Source: Acidobacteriaceae bacterium
GTDB lineage: Bacteria; Acidobacteriota; Terriglobia; Bryobacterales; Bryobacteraceae
Length of the DNA stretch: 6,244 bases
NCBI GenBank assembly: GCA_019246575.1
Contig: JAFAQG010000369.1
Coordinates: forward strand, 1 to 6,244
Direction: 5' to 3'
The number at the start of each line of letters is the position of its first letter. Positions within the stretch are counted from its first letter, which is position 1. Made by a program: the position numbers and the translations under genes. The notes under the pieces are model-generated. The model was not told the origin of the DNA. It was given only the letters and a program-made list of their open reading frames with translations, and did not search any database. Positions 1-5,943 of this stretch are shown in pieces.

Positions 1-247
1 CACTGCCTGGGGCAATCCCACTTATAACGTCAAAGGCTGGAAGGGCCCGTGTTACTTGATCACGGACGCGCACTACGACACCTTTGAAGAGCTCATGACC
101 AAAACGCAGTGGAACCATTACGGTGAAGGCAACGACCCGCGCTGCGATCATTGCATGGTTCACTGCGGCTACGAGCCCTCCGCTGCGCTCGGCATTAACT
201 CGAAGCTCACCGATACCTTCAAACTCATGACCTGGGCGTTCCGTTAA
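1..247 (+). CDS. hpnH: HpnH, adenosylhopane synthase (radical SAM), C-terminal part only
   Basis: This is the end of a gene whose 5' part lies outside the window. The first full codon is at base 2 and the TAA stop is at 245-247, leaving 81 residues. HpnH is a radical SAM enzyme that adds the 5'-deoxyadenosyl group to hopene (diploptene), the first step of C35 hopanoid side-chain synthesis. The radical SAM CxxxCxxC core is not in this fragment. What is visible is the family's C-terminal domain: the segment GWKGPCYLI (fragment residues 12-20), then TQWNHYGEGNDPRC, and a cysteine cluster at residues 48, 51 and 55 (CDHCMVHC) followed by GYEPSAA. This cluster and its surroundings are highly typical of HpnH. 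Identification is further supported by hpnA and hpnG immediately downstream. The gap to hpnA is 19 bases. Nothing suggests truncation other than the window edge. Confidence 0.93.
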   Translation, partial: TAWGNPTYNVKGWKGPCYLITDAHYDTFEELMTKTQWNHYGEGNDPRCDHCMVHCGYEPSAALGINSKLTDTFKLMTWAFR

Positions 248-266
248 GCGGACGCTCTCTGCTTCG

Positions 267-1241
267 TTGCCCCTCGCTTTCGTGACCGGCGCCAGCGGAT
301 TTCTAGGCTGGCATGTGGCCCATCTGTTAACCGAGCGCGGCTATCGCGTGCGCGCGCTCTGCCGGCCCTCGAGCCAGCTCCGCGAGCTCGATGTCGAACG
401 CGTCACGGGAGATCTGCGCGATCCCGCTTCGCTCATTTCCGCCGTCCAAGGCTGCGACGTCGTGTTCCACGTCGCCGCCGACTACCGCCTTTGGTCGAAA
501 CATCCCTCCGAGCTGTACGAGTCGAATGTCGAGGGCACGCGCAACGTTCTCGAAGCTGCCGAGCGCGCCGGTGTTCCGCGAATCGTCCACACCAGCACAG
601 TGGGATGTATCGGTATGCCTTCCGACCGGCCCGGCGATGAAAGCACCCCCGCATCGATCGACGATATGGCCGGGCACTACAAACGCTCCAAATGGCTGGC
701 CGAGCAAATTGCGCTTGAAAAGGTTCGCGCCGGACTCCCCGTCGTGATCGTAAACCCGACCGCGCCCATCGGCGATCACGACTGGAAACCCACGCCCACC
801 GGCAAGATTGTTCTCGACTTCCTGCGCGACAAAATGCCTGCTTTCATCGATACCGGCCTGAACGTCGTCGATGCGCGTGACGTCGCGTTAGGACATCTGC
901 TCGCAGCCGAACGCGGCAGGCCCGGTGAGCGCTATATCTTAGGTTGCGAGAACCTCAGCCTGCAGCAAATTCTCGAAAGACTGGCACGCATCGCGAGTAA
1001 ACCTGCTGCAACCACGAAGGTCCCGTACGCGCTGGCTTATACCGCCGGTCTGGTCACCACCGCCGTTGCAAATATCACCGGAAAGGAACCGCTAGCGCCG
1101 CTCGAAGCCGTCAAAATGGCGCGCAAGAAGATGTTTGTCAGCCATGCGAAAGCCGCGCACGAATTAGGCTTCGCGCCGGCGCCTGCTGATACGGCGCTCG
1201 AAAAAGCAGTACAGTGGTTCCGTTCCAACGGGTATTGCTGA
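267..1241 (+). CDS. hpnA: HpnA, hopanoid-associated NAD(P)-dependent sugar epimerase/dehydratase (extended SDR)
   Basis: The 324-aa protein is a soluble Rossmann-fold enzyme of the extended short-chain dehydrogenase/reductase family. Visible motifs are the nucleotide-binding TGASGFLG (residues 7-14), GDL at 48-50, HVAA at 68-71, the catalytic-region serine/threonine stretch HTSTVG (108-113), the active-site Y138-xxx-K142 pair (YKRSK), and NPTAPIGD (163-170), a typical continuation in HpnA. VDARDVA at 201-207 is the usual second family motif. HpnA is conserved in hopanoid operons and is annotated as a sugar epimerase, but to my knowledge its exact reaction on the hopanoid side chain is not settled. 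The TTG start at 267 is chosen because it places the glycine-rich loop at residue 7, as is normal for the family. No convincing Shine-Dalgarno sequence precedes it, so coupling to hpnH translation is plausible. The TGA stop directly abuts the ATG of hpnG. Confidence 0.92.
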   Translation: MPLAFVTGASGFLGWHVAHLLTERGYRVRALCRPSSQLRELDVERVTGDLRDPASLISAVQGCDVVFHVAADYRLWSKHPSELYESNVEGTRNVLEAAERAGVPRIVHTSTVGCIGMPSDRPGDESTPASIDDMAGHYKRSKWLAEQIALEKVRAGLPVVIVNPTAPIGDHDWKPTPTGKIVLDFLRDKMPAFIDTGLNVVDARDVALGHLLAAERGRPGERYILGCENLSLQQILERLARIASKPAATTKVPYALAYTAGLVTTAVANITGKEPLAPLEAVKMARKKMFVSHAKAAHELGFAPAPADTALEKAVQWFRSNGYC

Positions 1242-1997
1242 ATGGCTATCCTGTACGTGGCCGGCGAGGCAGCAGAGTTGAAACCGTTTGCGACCGCGCT
1301 TACCGGTCTCCGAAAACTGAAGTGGCCGCTCGATTACGCCTTCGAAGGCATACTCGAAGGACGCCGCATCATGCTCGCTGCAAACGGCGCAGGACCCAAT
1401 CTTGCGGCCCAAGCCGTTGAAGTCGCAATCCGTGCCGTCTCCGCTGCCGAGCTTTCGTCATCTAAACTGGAAGCAGTCGTTACCACCGGCTACTGCGGCG
1501 CACTCGACCCCGCTCTCCAGGAATCGCAGATTGTGCTTGGAACGGCTATCCTCGACCTCGCGTCCCAGGAAACAATAGACTGTGAGACGGTGCACGCCGC
1601 CCCGGAAGGCTTCGCGACGGGAGTAGTTGTTTCGCAGGATCGGATCGCTATCGCAACGTCGGAGAAACAACAGTTGCATATCAACGGCGCGATCGCCGTC
1701 GATATGGAAGCGGCCGGCGTCGCTCGTCGCGCAAAACGCGCCGCATTGCCCGTCTATTGCATTAAAGTTGTGTCAGATTTGACGGATGAATCCTTTGCCT
1801 TTGACCTGAATAAAATGCGAACTACCGAAGGGCGCATCGCACGTGGGAAAATTGTAAGTTACGCTCTGAGCCATCCCAATCTTCTTCCGTCCTTGTTCCG
1901 GTTGAAGCGGCGGAGCGAGGCTGCGGCGAAAGCGTTAGGAGATTTTCTTGTCAGTTGTAGAGTCAAGTCGGAGCCGGACAGCACTCTGCCCCAGTGA
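1242..1997 (+). CDS. hpnG: HpnG, adenosylhopane nucleosidase/phosphorylase
   Basis: This 251-aa cytosolic protein belongs to the purine nucleoside phosphorylase/MTA-SAH nucleosidase superfamily. In hopanoid synthesis it releases adenine from adenosylhopane to give ribosylhopane or its phosphate. Family landmarks in order are a short N-terminal strand (AILYVAGE, residues 2-9), NGAGP (48-52), TTGYCGALDP (81-90), the ribose-binding DMEAAGVA segment (154-161), and VVSDLTDE (176-183), whose D179 matches the catalytic acid position. The C-terminal ALGDFLVSCR (231-240) resembles the usual end of HpnG proteins, and about 11 further residues follow it. The ATG at 1242 begins one base after the hpnA stop. 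A weak ACGGG at 1228-1232 is the only ribosome-site-like sequence. Its position after hpnH and hpnA makes HpnG much more likely than a housekeeping MTA/SAH nucleosidase. Confidence 0.92.
   Translation: MAILYVAGEAAELKPFATALTGLRKLKWPLDYAFEGILEGRRIMLAANGAGPNLAAQAVEVAIRAVSAAELSSSKLEAVVTTGYCGALDPALQESQIVLGTAILDLASQETIDCETVHAAPEGFATGVVVSQDRIAIATSEKQQLHINGAIAVDMEAAGVARRAKRAALPVYCIKVVSDLTDESFAFDLNKMRTTEGRIARGKIVSYALSHPNLLPSLFRLKRRSEAAAKALGDFLVSCRVKSEPDSTLPQ
1937..1941 (+). promoter_or_regulatory. Possible Shine-Dalgarno for a TTG start of the first dehydrogenase at 1948
   Basis: AGGAG lies six bases before an in-frame TTG at 1948, inside the 3' end of hpnG. If used, it would give the first dehydrogenase 22 extra N-terminal residues and a 50-base overlap with hpnG. 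The same bases encode the conserved-looking LGD of the HpnG C terminus, so the match may be a coincidence. The conventional MKAAVY start of the enzyme family is at 2014. Confidence 0.3.
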
Positions 1998-2013
1998 CGT
2001 TGTACTGGCGAGC

Positions 2014-3066
2014 ATGAAGGCCGCCGTCTATCGCGGGAACGCGCGCATCGCTGTCGAAACCGTCGATACTCCCAAGATCGCGGCCGGCGAGATTCTTGTC
2101 CGTGTTGAAAGCTGCGGCATCTGTCACACCGATCTAAAGAAAATTGAATACAATCTGCTTCCGCCGCCCCGCATCTTCGGACACGAAACTGCCGGCGTCG
2201 TCGCAGCCGTGGGAGACGGCGTCACCCAATATGCTCCCGGCGACCGCGTCGTAGTTTTCCATCACATTCCCTGCGGCGATTGCTTCTATTGCGACCGTCA
2301 TCTCTACGCACAGTGCCCCGTATATAAGAAGGTCGGCGTAACCGGCGGCTTCGAACCCGCGGGCGGGGGCTTCTCCGAGTACGTGCGCGTCATGGACTGG
2401 GTCGTCGAACGCGGCATCGAGCTAATTCCGCCCGGTGTCTCCTTCGACTGCGCGTGCTGGGTTGAGCCCGTAAACACCTGCCTGAAAGCTGTCGAGATGC
2501 TCGGCATTTCCAGTGATGACGTAGTCGCAGTTCTCGGGCAAGGCCCCATCGGACTCGTCTTCACCATGCTCGTAAGGCGGACCGGCGCTGCTGTTCTCTC
2601 GACCGATACGGTTTCATTCCGGCGGGACGTGTCCTCCCGCTGCGGCGCTCTCGCCTTCGACCCGCGCGGCGATCAATTCGAAACCATGCTTCGCTCGTTA
2701 ACTGAGGGACGCGGCGCCGACGCCGTCATCGTTGCGACCAGCGCGCCCCGAATCGTCAACGAAGCCCTGCGCATCTCCCGGCCCGGTGCGAAGATCCTGC
2801 TGTTTGCGCAAACCTCCGCGAACGAAACGGTCGAGCTCGCAGGCGCTGACATCTGCGTCGGCGAACGTGTCCTGCTCGGTTCGTACAGTGCGGATATCGA
2901 CCTCCAATCTGAATCTGCCCGCCTGGTCTTCAGCGGTGAACTAGCTGTCGAGCAACTCATCTCCGACCGCCTTCCCTTGAACGAGATCGAACGGGGCATC
3001 GACATCGCGCTCCATCCACGCGCCGAATCGCTAAAAGTCGTCATTCATCCGCGGGAGTGTCGATAA
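2014..3066 (+). CDS. Zinc-dependent medium-chain alcohol/polyol dehydrogenase, first of a tandem pair
   Basis: The 350-aa protein is a complete medium-chain dehydrogenase/reductase (MDR) of the zinc alcohol/sorbitol/threonine dehydrogenase type. It has an N-terminal GroES-like domain (about residues 1-150) and a Rossmann domain (about 165-300). Catalytic zinc ligands are C37 (GICHTD), H57-E58 (FGHE) and E151 (VEP). The structural zinc site is C87, C90, C93 and C101 (CxxCxxCx7C). The nucleotide loop is GQGPIG (175-180), and D198 near the end of the second strand (VLSTD) suggests NAD rather than NADP. The substrate cannot be read from the sequence. Its place directly after hpnG suggests work on the hopanoid side chain, for example reduction of ribosylhopane, but this is inference. 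The ATG at 2014 is chosen because MKAAVY is the usual family N terminus; it lies 16 bases after the hpnG stop. A TTG at 1948 with a better ribosome site is an alternative. Confidence 0.85.
   Translation: MKAAVYRGNARIAVETVDTPKIAAGEILVRVESCGICHTDLKKIEYNLLPPPRIFGHETAGVVAAVGDGVTQYAPGDRVVVFHHIPCGDCFYCDRHLYAQCPVYKKVGVTGGFEPAGGGFSEYVRVMDWVVERGIELIPPGVSFDCACWVEPVNTCLKAVEMLGISSDDVVAVLGQGPIGLVFTMLVRRTGAAVLSTDTVSFRRDVSSRCGALAFDPRGDQFETMLRSLTEGRGADAVIVATSAPRIVNEALRISRPGAKILLFAQTSANETVELAGADICVGERVLLGSYSADIDLQSESARLVFSGELAVEQLISDRLPLNEIERGIDIALHPRAESLKVVIHPRECR
3053..3057 (+). promoter_or_regulatory. Shine-Dalgarno sequence of the second dehydrogenase
   Basis: GGGAG ends eight bases before the ATG at 3066, inside the 3' end of the first dehydrogenase gene. 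It is the clearest ribosome binding site in the window. It favours the ATG at 3066, which overlaps the preceding TAA as TAATG, over the in-frame GTG at 3057, which would overlap the site itself. Confidence 0.65.
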
Positions 3067-4118
3067 TGGCAGCAGCCGCGACTATGCAGGCAGCGGTCCT
3101 CTATGGACGCGAGGACGTACGGCTGGAATCCGTTCCCGTGCCGCAGGTCCAGCGCGGCGAAATCCTTGTTCGCGTGCGGACAGCGCTCACGTGTGGAACA
3201 GACGTGAAGGTATTCCGGCGCGGATATCACGCCAAAATGATTCGCCCTCCCGCGCTGTTCGGTCACGAAATGGCCGGAGATGTCGTCGCAACGGGCGAAG
3301 ATGTCGCGCAATTCCGCGTGGGCGACCGCGTCGTTGCGGCCAATTCTGCGCCCTGCGATCTCTGCTTCTTCTGCCAGCGCGGCCAGCAAAACCTGTGCGA
3401 GGATCTGCTGTTCAACAACGGAGCTTACGCCGAATTTATCCGACTGCCCGAGCGCATCGTCGCAAAAAACACTTACCTCATCCCCGGCAATGTCGATTAC
3501 AAAGATGCAGCTTTAGCAGAACCCCTCTCCTGCGCGCTGCGTGGCCTCGATCAAACAAATCTCGGCCCTGGCAATACGATCGCCATCATGGGCTTGGGGC
3601 CCATCGGCCTGATGTTCGTCAGGCTCGCGAAATACACCTACGGCGCGCGCGTGATCGCCATTGCGCGGCGTCAGGAACAGATCGATCGCGCCCTCGTTCT
3701 CGGCGCGGATGAAGGCATTCTGATAGGCGACAACAACGCGCTTATCTCCGAGCTGAAGGCGCGGACGCACGGCCGCGGCGCAGACGTCGTCATTGAGGCG
3801 ATCGGGCATCCCGATATTTGGGAGCTCGCGACAAAACTCGTGCGCAAAGGCGGTGTCGTCAACTTCTTTGGCGGCTGTCCGACCGGCGCCAAAGTCGGCC
3901 TCGATACCTCTCTTCTGCACTACTCCGAGATCACCTGCAAGGCCACGTTCCATCACACGCCCGCTCACATTCGCCGCGCGCTCGAGCTGATTGCAGGCGG
4001 TGTAGTGAATGCCACTCACCTGGTAAATCACGAGGAGCCGCTGACGCAACTCCCGCAGATTTTGCGCGACCTTGCTCAACGCCGCAACGGTCAAATTAAG
4101 ACTGCTATCATTCCGTAA
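3066..4118 (+). CDS. Zinc-dependent medium-chain alcohol/polyol dehydrogenase, second of a tandem pair
   Basis: This is a second complete MDR dehydrogenase, also 350 aa, clearly related to its upstream neighbour (shared GEILVRV, FGHE.AG, GDRVV and cysteine spacing) but diverged. Catalytic zinc ligands are C43 (LTCGTD), H67-E68 and E152 (AEP). The structural zinc site is C97, C100, C103 and C111. The nucleotide loop is GLGPIG (176-181). The second strand ends in AIARR (198-202), with R201-R202 where an acidic residue would mark NAD preference, so NADP is more likely. GRGADVVIEA (237-246) is the usual MDR segment. The protein is closest in style to sorbitol/threonine dehydrogenase-like COG1063 enzymes, and its substrate is unknown. 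The start shares one base with the previous stop (TAATG) and has a good ribosome site, indicating translational coupling and therefore coordinated amounts of the two enzymes. An extended start at GTG 3057 is less likely. Confidence 0.87.
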   Translation: MAAAATMQAAVLYGREDVRLESVPVPQVQRGEILVRVRTALTCGTDVKVFRRGYHAKMIRPPALFGHEMAGDVVATGEDVAQFRVGDRVVAANSAPCDLCFFCQRGQQNLCEDLLFNNGAYAEFIRLPERIVAKNTYLIPGNVDYKDAALAEPLSCALRGLDQTNLGPGNTIAIMGLGPIGLMFVRLAKYTYGARVIAIARRQEQIDRALVLGADEGILIGDNNALISELKARTHGRGADVVIEAIGHPDIWELATKLVRKGGVVNFFGGCPTGAKVGLDTSLLHYSEITCKATFHHTPAHIRRALELIAGGVVNATHLVNHEEPLTQLPQILRDLAQRRNGQIKTAIIP

Positions 4119-4132
4119 AACACCAACAAGTC

Positions 4133-5047
4133 GTGGCAGTAGCGCAATTACAGCCGAAGGATTATATCCGGACCGTTGCACCGGATGAAGCCCGGTATTC
4201 GGAAACCGAAGCGCTCGCATACACGCGGTGGCTCGCGACGCACCACTACGAAAATTTTCATGTAGTGACGTTTCTGCTGCCCAAGAAGCTGCACCAGCAT
4301 TTCTATAACGTTTACGCTTTCTGCCGCTGGGCCGACGATCTCGGCGATGAAATCGGCGACCCTCAAGAAAGTCTGCGGCTGCTCTCCTGGTGGCGTGGCG
4401 AGTTGAATGCAATGTACGAGGGCAGCGCTTCCCATCCCGTTTTCGTTGCGCTGAGGCGAACTGTCAAAGAATACGAGATTCCCGCCGAGCCGTTTGATCG
4501 CCTGATCCGTGCCTTCGAACAGGACCAGACAGTCACGCGTTACGAGAGCATGCAGGACGTCTTCGATTACTGCGTGAATTCGGCGAATCCCGTGGGCCAC
4601 CTGGTTCTTTACCTTTGCGGATACCACGATGCCGAGCGCCAACGGTTGTCTGATTACACCTGCACGGCGCTGCAGCTCGCAAATCACTGGCAGGATGTTA
4701 CTGTCGATCTCGAAAAGGACCGCGTCTATCTCCCGCTCGGGCTGCTTCGGAAGCACGGTTACAGCGTGGACGACTTGTTCGCATTGAAGTTCGACTGCCG
4801 CTTTGCCGCGGCTATGCGCGAAGCGGTCGATGCGGCGGACACGCTGTTCCGTAGTGGTCTTCCTCTCATCGGAACTGTGAGCCGACGGCTGGCCTACGAC
4901 CTCGAGCTGTTCAGCCGGGGCGGCATGAAGGTGCTGGAGAAAATCAGGGCGCAGCGATACAACGTGCTGAACCGGCGCCCCCGGATATCGAAAGCGGAAC
5001 GTGTCGCGCTTCTGCTTCGTTGTCTGCCGCGATTGCTGCCGCTCTGA
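4133..5047 (+). CDS. hpnC: HpnC, hydroxysqualene synthase (squalene/phytoene synthase family)
   Basis: The 304-aa all-helical isoprenoid synthase converts presqualene diphosphate to hydroxysqualene in the three-enzyme HpnCDE route to squalene. The first Mg-diphosphate aspartate motif is D68-D69-x-x-D72-E73 (WADDLGDE), and the second is D188-xxx-D192 (HWQDVTVD). NSANPVGHL (149-157) and QLANHWQDV (181-189) are HpnC-type variants of motifs that read differently in the HpnD gene next to it. There is no N-terminal signal and no C-terminal membrane anchor or NADPH-binding extension of the eukaryotic squalene synthase kind, consistent with an enzyme that does not itself reduce. The start is a GTG at 4133, 14 bases after the preceding stop. 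No clear Shine-Dalgarno sequence is seen and no better in-frame start exists before the conserved region. Its last 28 bases overlap the predicted start of hpnD. Confidence 0.92.
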   Translation: MAVAQLQPKDYIRTVAPDEARYSETEALAYTRWLATHHYENFHVVTFLLPKKLHQHFYNVYAFCRWADDLGDEIGDPQESLRLLSWWRGELNAMYEGSASHPVFVALRRTVKEYEIPAEPFDRLIRAFEQDQTVTRYESMQDVFDYCVNSANPVGHLVLYLCGYHDAERQRLSDYTCTALQLANHWQDVTVDLEKDRVYLPLGLLRKHGYSVDDLFALKFDCRFAAAMREAVDAADTLFRSGLPLIGTVSRRLAYDLELFSRGGMKVLEKIRAQRYNVLNRRPRISKAERVALLLRCLPRLLPL

Positions 5048-5901
5048 AACCGTTGTCGCTCGAAGACTCGTATCGCTATTGCCGCGGAGTCGCGCGCCGG
5101 CGAGCGAAAAACTTCTACTACTCGTTCCTGCTGCTTGAAAAACCACAGCGGGATGCCATGTGCGCCATCTATGCGTTCATGCGCGAATGCGACGATCTGA
5201 GCGACGATCCCACTGCTGCCGAAAAGGCGAAACTCTACGAGACAATCGCCCGCTGGCGCATCGAGACCGATCACGCCTTAAACGGAGAATTAGGTCCGAA
5301 TCCCATCTGGCCGGCCTTTCACGATACGGTCGAGCGCTACCGCATCCCCCACCGTTTCTTTCACGAGATGATCGACGGTGTTACATCCGACTTAGAGGGG
5401 CGCGAAATTCAGACCTTCGACGAACTGTACCGCTATTGCTATCACGTGGCTTCCGTGGTCGGCCTGACAATTGTTCACATATTCGGATTTCAATCTGCTC
5501 GCGCTCTCCTACATGCCGAGAAGTGCGGGATTGCATTTCAATTGACCAACATTCTGCGCGATATCCGCGAAGATGCCAAACTCGGCCGCATCTATGTCCC
5601 GCTCGAAGATCTGAACCGATTCGGCGTGCCGGCGGAACAGCTTCGTTCGGGAAGAGAAAATCACCGGTTTCGCGAGCTCATGCGCTTTGAAGCCGATCGT
5701 GCCCGCGAATACTATGCCGAATCTGCGCCGCTTTCGGAGATGATCGACCCCCAAAGCCGCGCATCGTTATGGGCATTGCGCGAAATCTACACTCGCCTGC
5801 TTGCACGGATGGAGCGTGCCAACTATTCCGTACTGACGCGCCGAATCAACGTCCCTGCGCGGACTAAGATCGCGATACTGCTGCGCGCTTTTCGCCGTTA
5901 A
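5020..5901 (+). CDS. hpnD: HpnD, presqualene diphosphate synthase (squalene/phytoene synthase family)
   Basis: This enzyme condenses two farnesyl diphosphates to presqualene diphosphate, which feeds HpnC. It is 293 aa long if started at the TTG at 5020. Motifs are RRRAKNFYYSF (26-36), the first aspartate motif D58-D59-x-x-D62-D63 (CDDLSDD), GVTSDL (120-125), YCYHVASVVGL (139-149), and the second motif LTNILRDIREDA (175-186) with D181 and D185. LTNILRD is characteristic of HpnD and phytoene-synthase-like members and separates it from HpnC. The start is uncertain. TTG at 5020 overlaps hpnC by 28 bases, while TTG at 5053, just after the hpnC stop, would give 282 aa beginning SLEDSYRYC, which looks more like a usual HpnD N terminus. 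Neither has a clear Shine-Dalgarno sequence. No hpnE follows. The gene ends 42 bases before a convergent gene. Confidence 0.9.
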   Translation: MSAAIAAALKPLSLEDSYRYCRGVARRRAKNFYYSFLLLEKPQRDAMCAIYAFMRECDDLSDDPTAAEKAKLYETIARWRIETDHALNGELGPNPIWPAFHDTVERYRIPHRFFHEMIDGVTSDLEGREIQTFDELYRYCYHVASVVGLTIVHIFGFQSARALLHAEKCGIAFQLTNILRDIREDAKLGRIYVPLEDLNRFGVPAEQLRSGRENHRFRELMRFEADRAREYYAESAPLSEMIDPQSRASLWALREIYTRLLARMERANYSVLTRRINVPARTKIAILLRAFRR

Positions 5902-5943
5902 AGATTCCCGAACGCGTCCGCATTTCACGAAGAAGCGGAGTCA
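5902..5943. other. Intergenic gap between convergent genes, no clear terminator
   Basis: These 42 bases separate the ends of hpnD and the receptor gene. They contain a short inverted repeat (TCCGC at 5917-5921, GCGGA at 5935-5939, 13-base loop) with no T-run after it on either strand, so an intrinsic terminator is not supported. Nothing else was recognised. Confidence 0.5.

Larger units (their letters stand above)
1..5901 (+). other. Predicted hopanoid biosynthesis operon (part)
   Basis: Seven genes in one direction are separated by 19, 0, 16, -1, 14 and -28 bases, leaving no room for internal promoters or terminators of normal size. Five of the seven are recognisable hpn genes. The promoter must lie upstream of the window. 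Genes for later steps (hpnH, A, G) precede those for the C30 precursor (hpnC, D). Absent from the window are hpnE, the squalene-hopene cyclase gene, and amino- or glycosyl-transferases for side-chain capping. Confidence 0.8.

Noticed and set aside
1242..1997. Reading the phosphorylase as a housekeeping MTA/SAH nucleosidase
   Set aside because: The motifs alone would allow it, but the location directly after hpnH and hpnA and the HpnG-like C terminus favour the hopanoid enzyme.
3513..4412. 299-codon open frame on the - strand across the second dehydrogenase and the start of hpnC
   Set aside because: It is fully antisense to two well-supported genes, shows no recognisable motifs, and is arginine/alanine-rich in the way expected from a GC-rich shadow frame.
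4148..5146. 332-codon open frame on the - strand across hpnC
   Set aside because: It is antisense to hpnC and the start of hpnD, whose motifs are intact. Long antisense frames are common in GC-rich genes, and no protein family is recognisable in it.
5160..5690. 176-codon + strand frame inside hpnD
   Set aside because: It is arginine-rich with no domain signature and sits in an alternative frame of a clear presqualene diphosphate synthase.
5917..5939. Possible intrinsic terminator between hpnD and the receptor gene
   Set aside because: The stem is only five base pairs with a 13-base loop, and there is no T-run on either strand.
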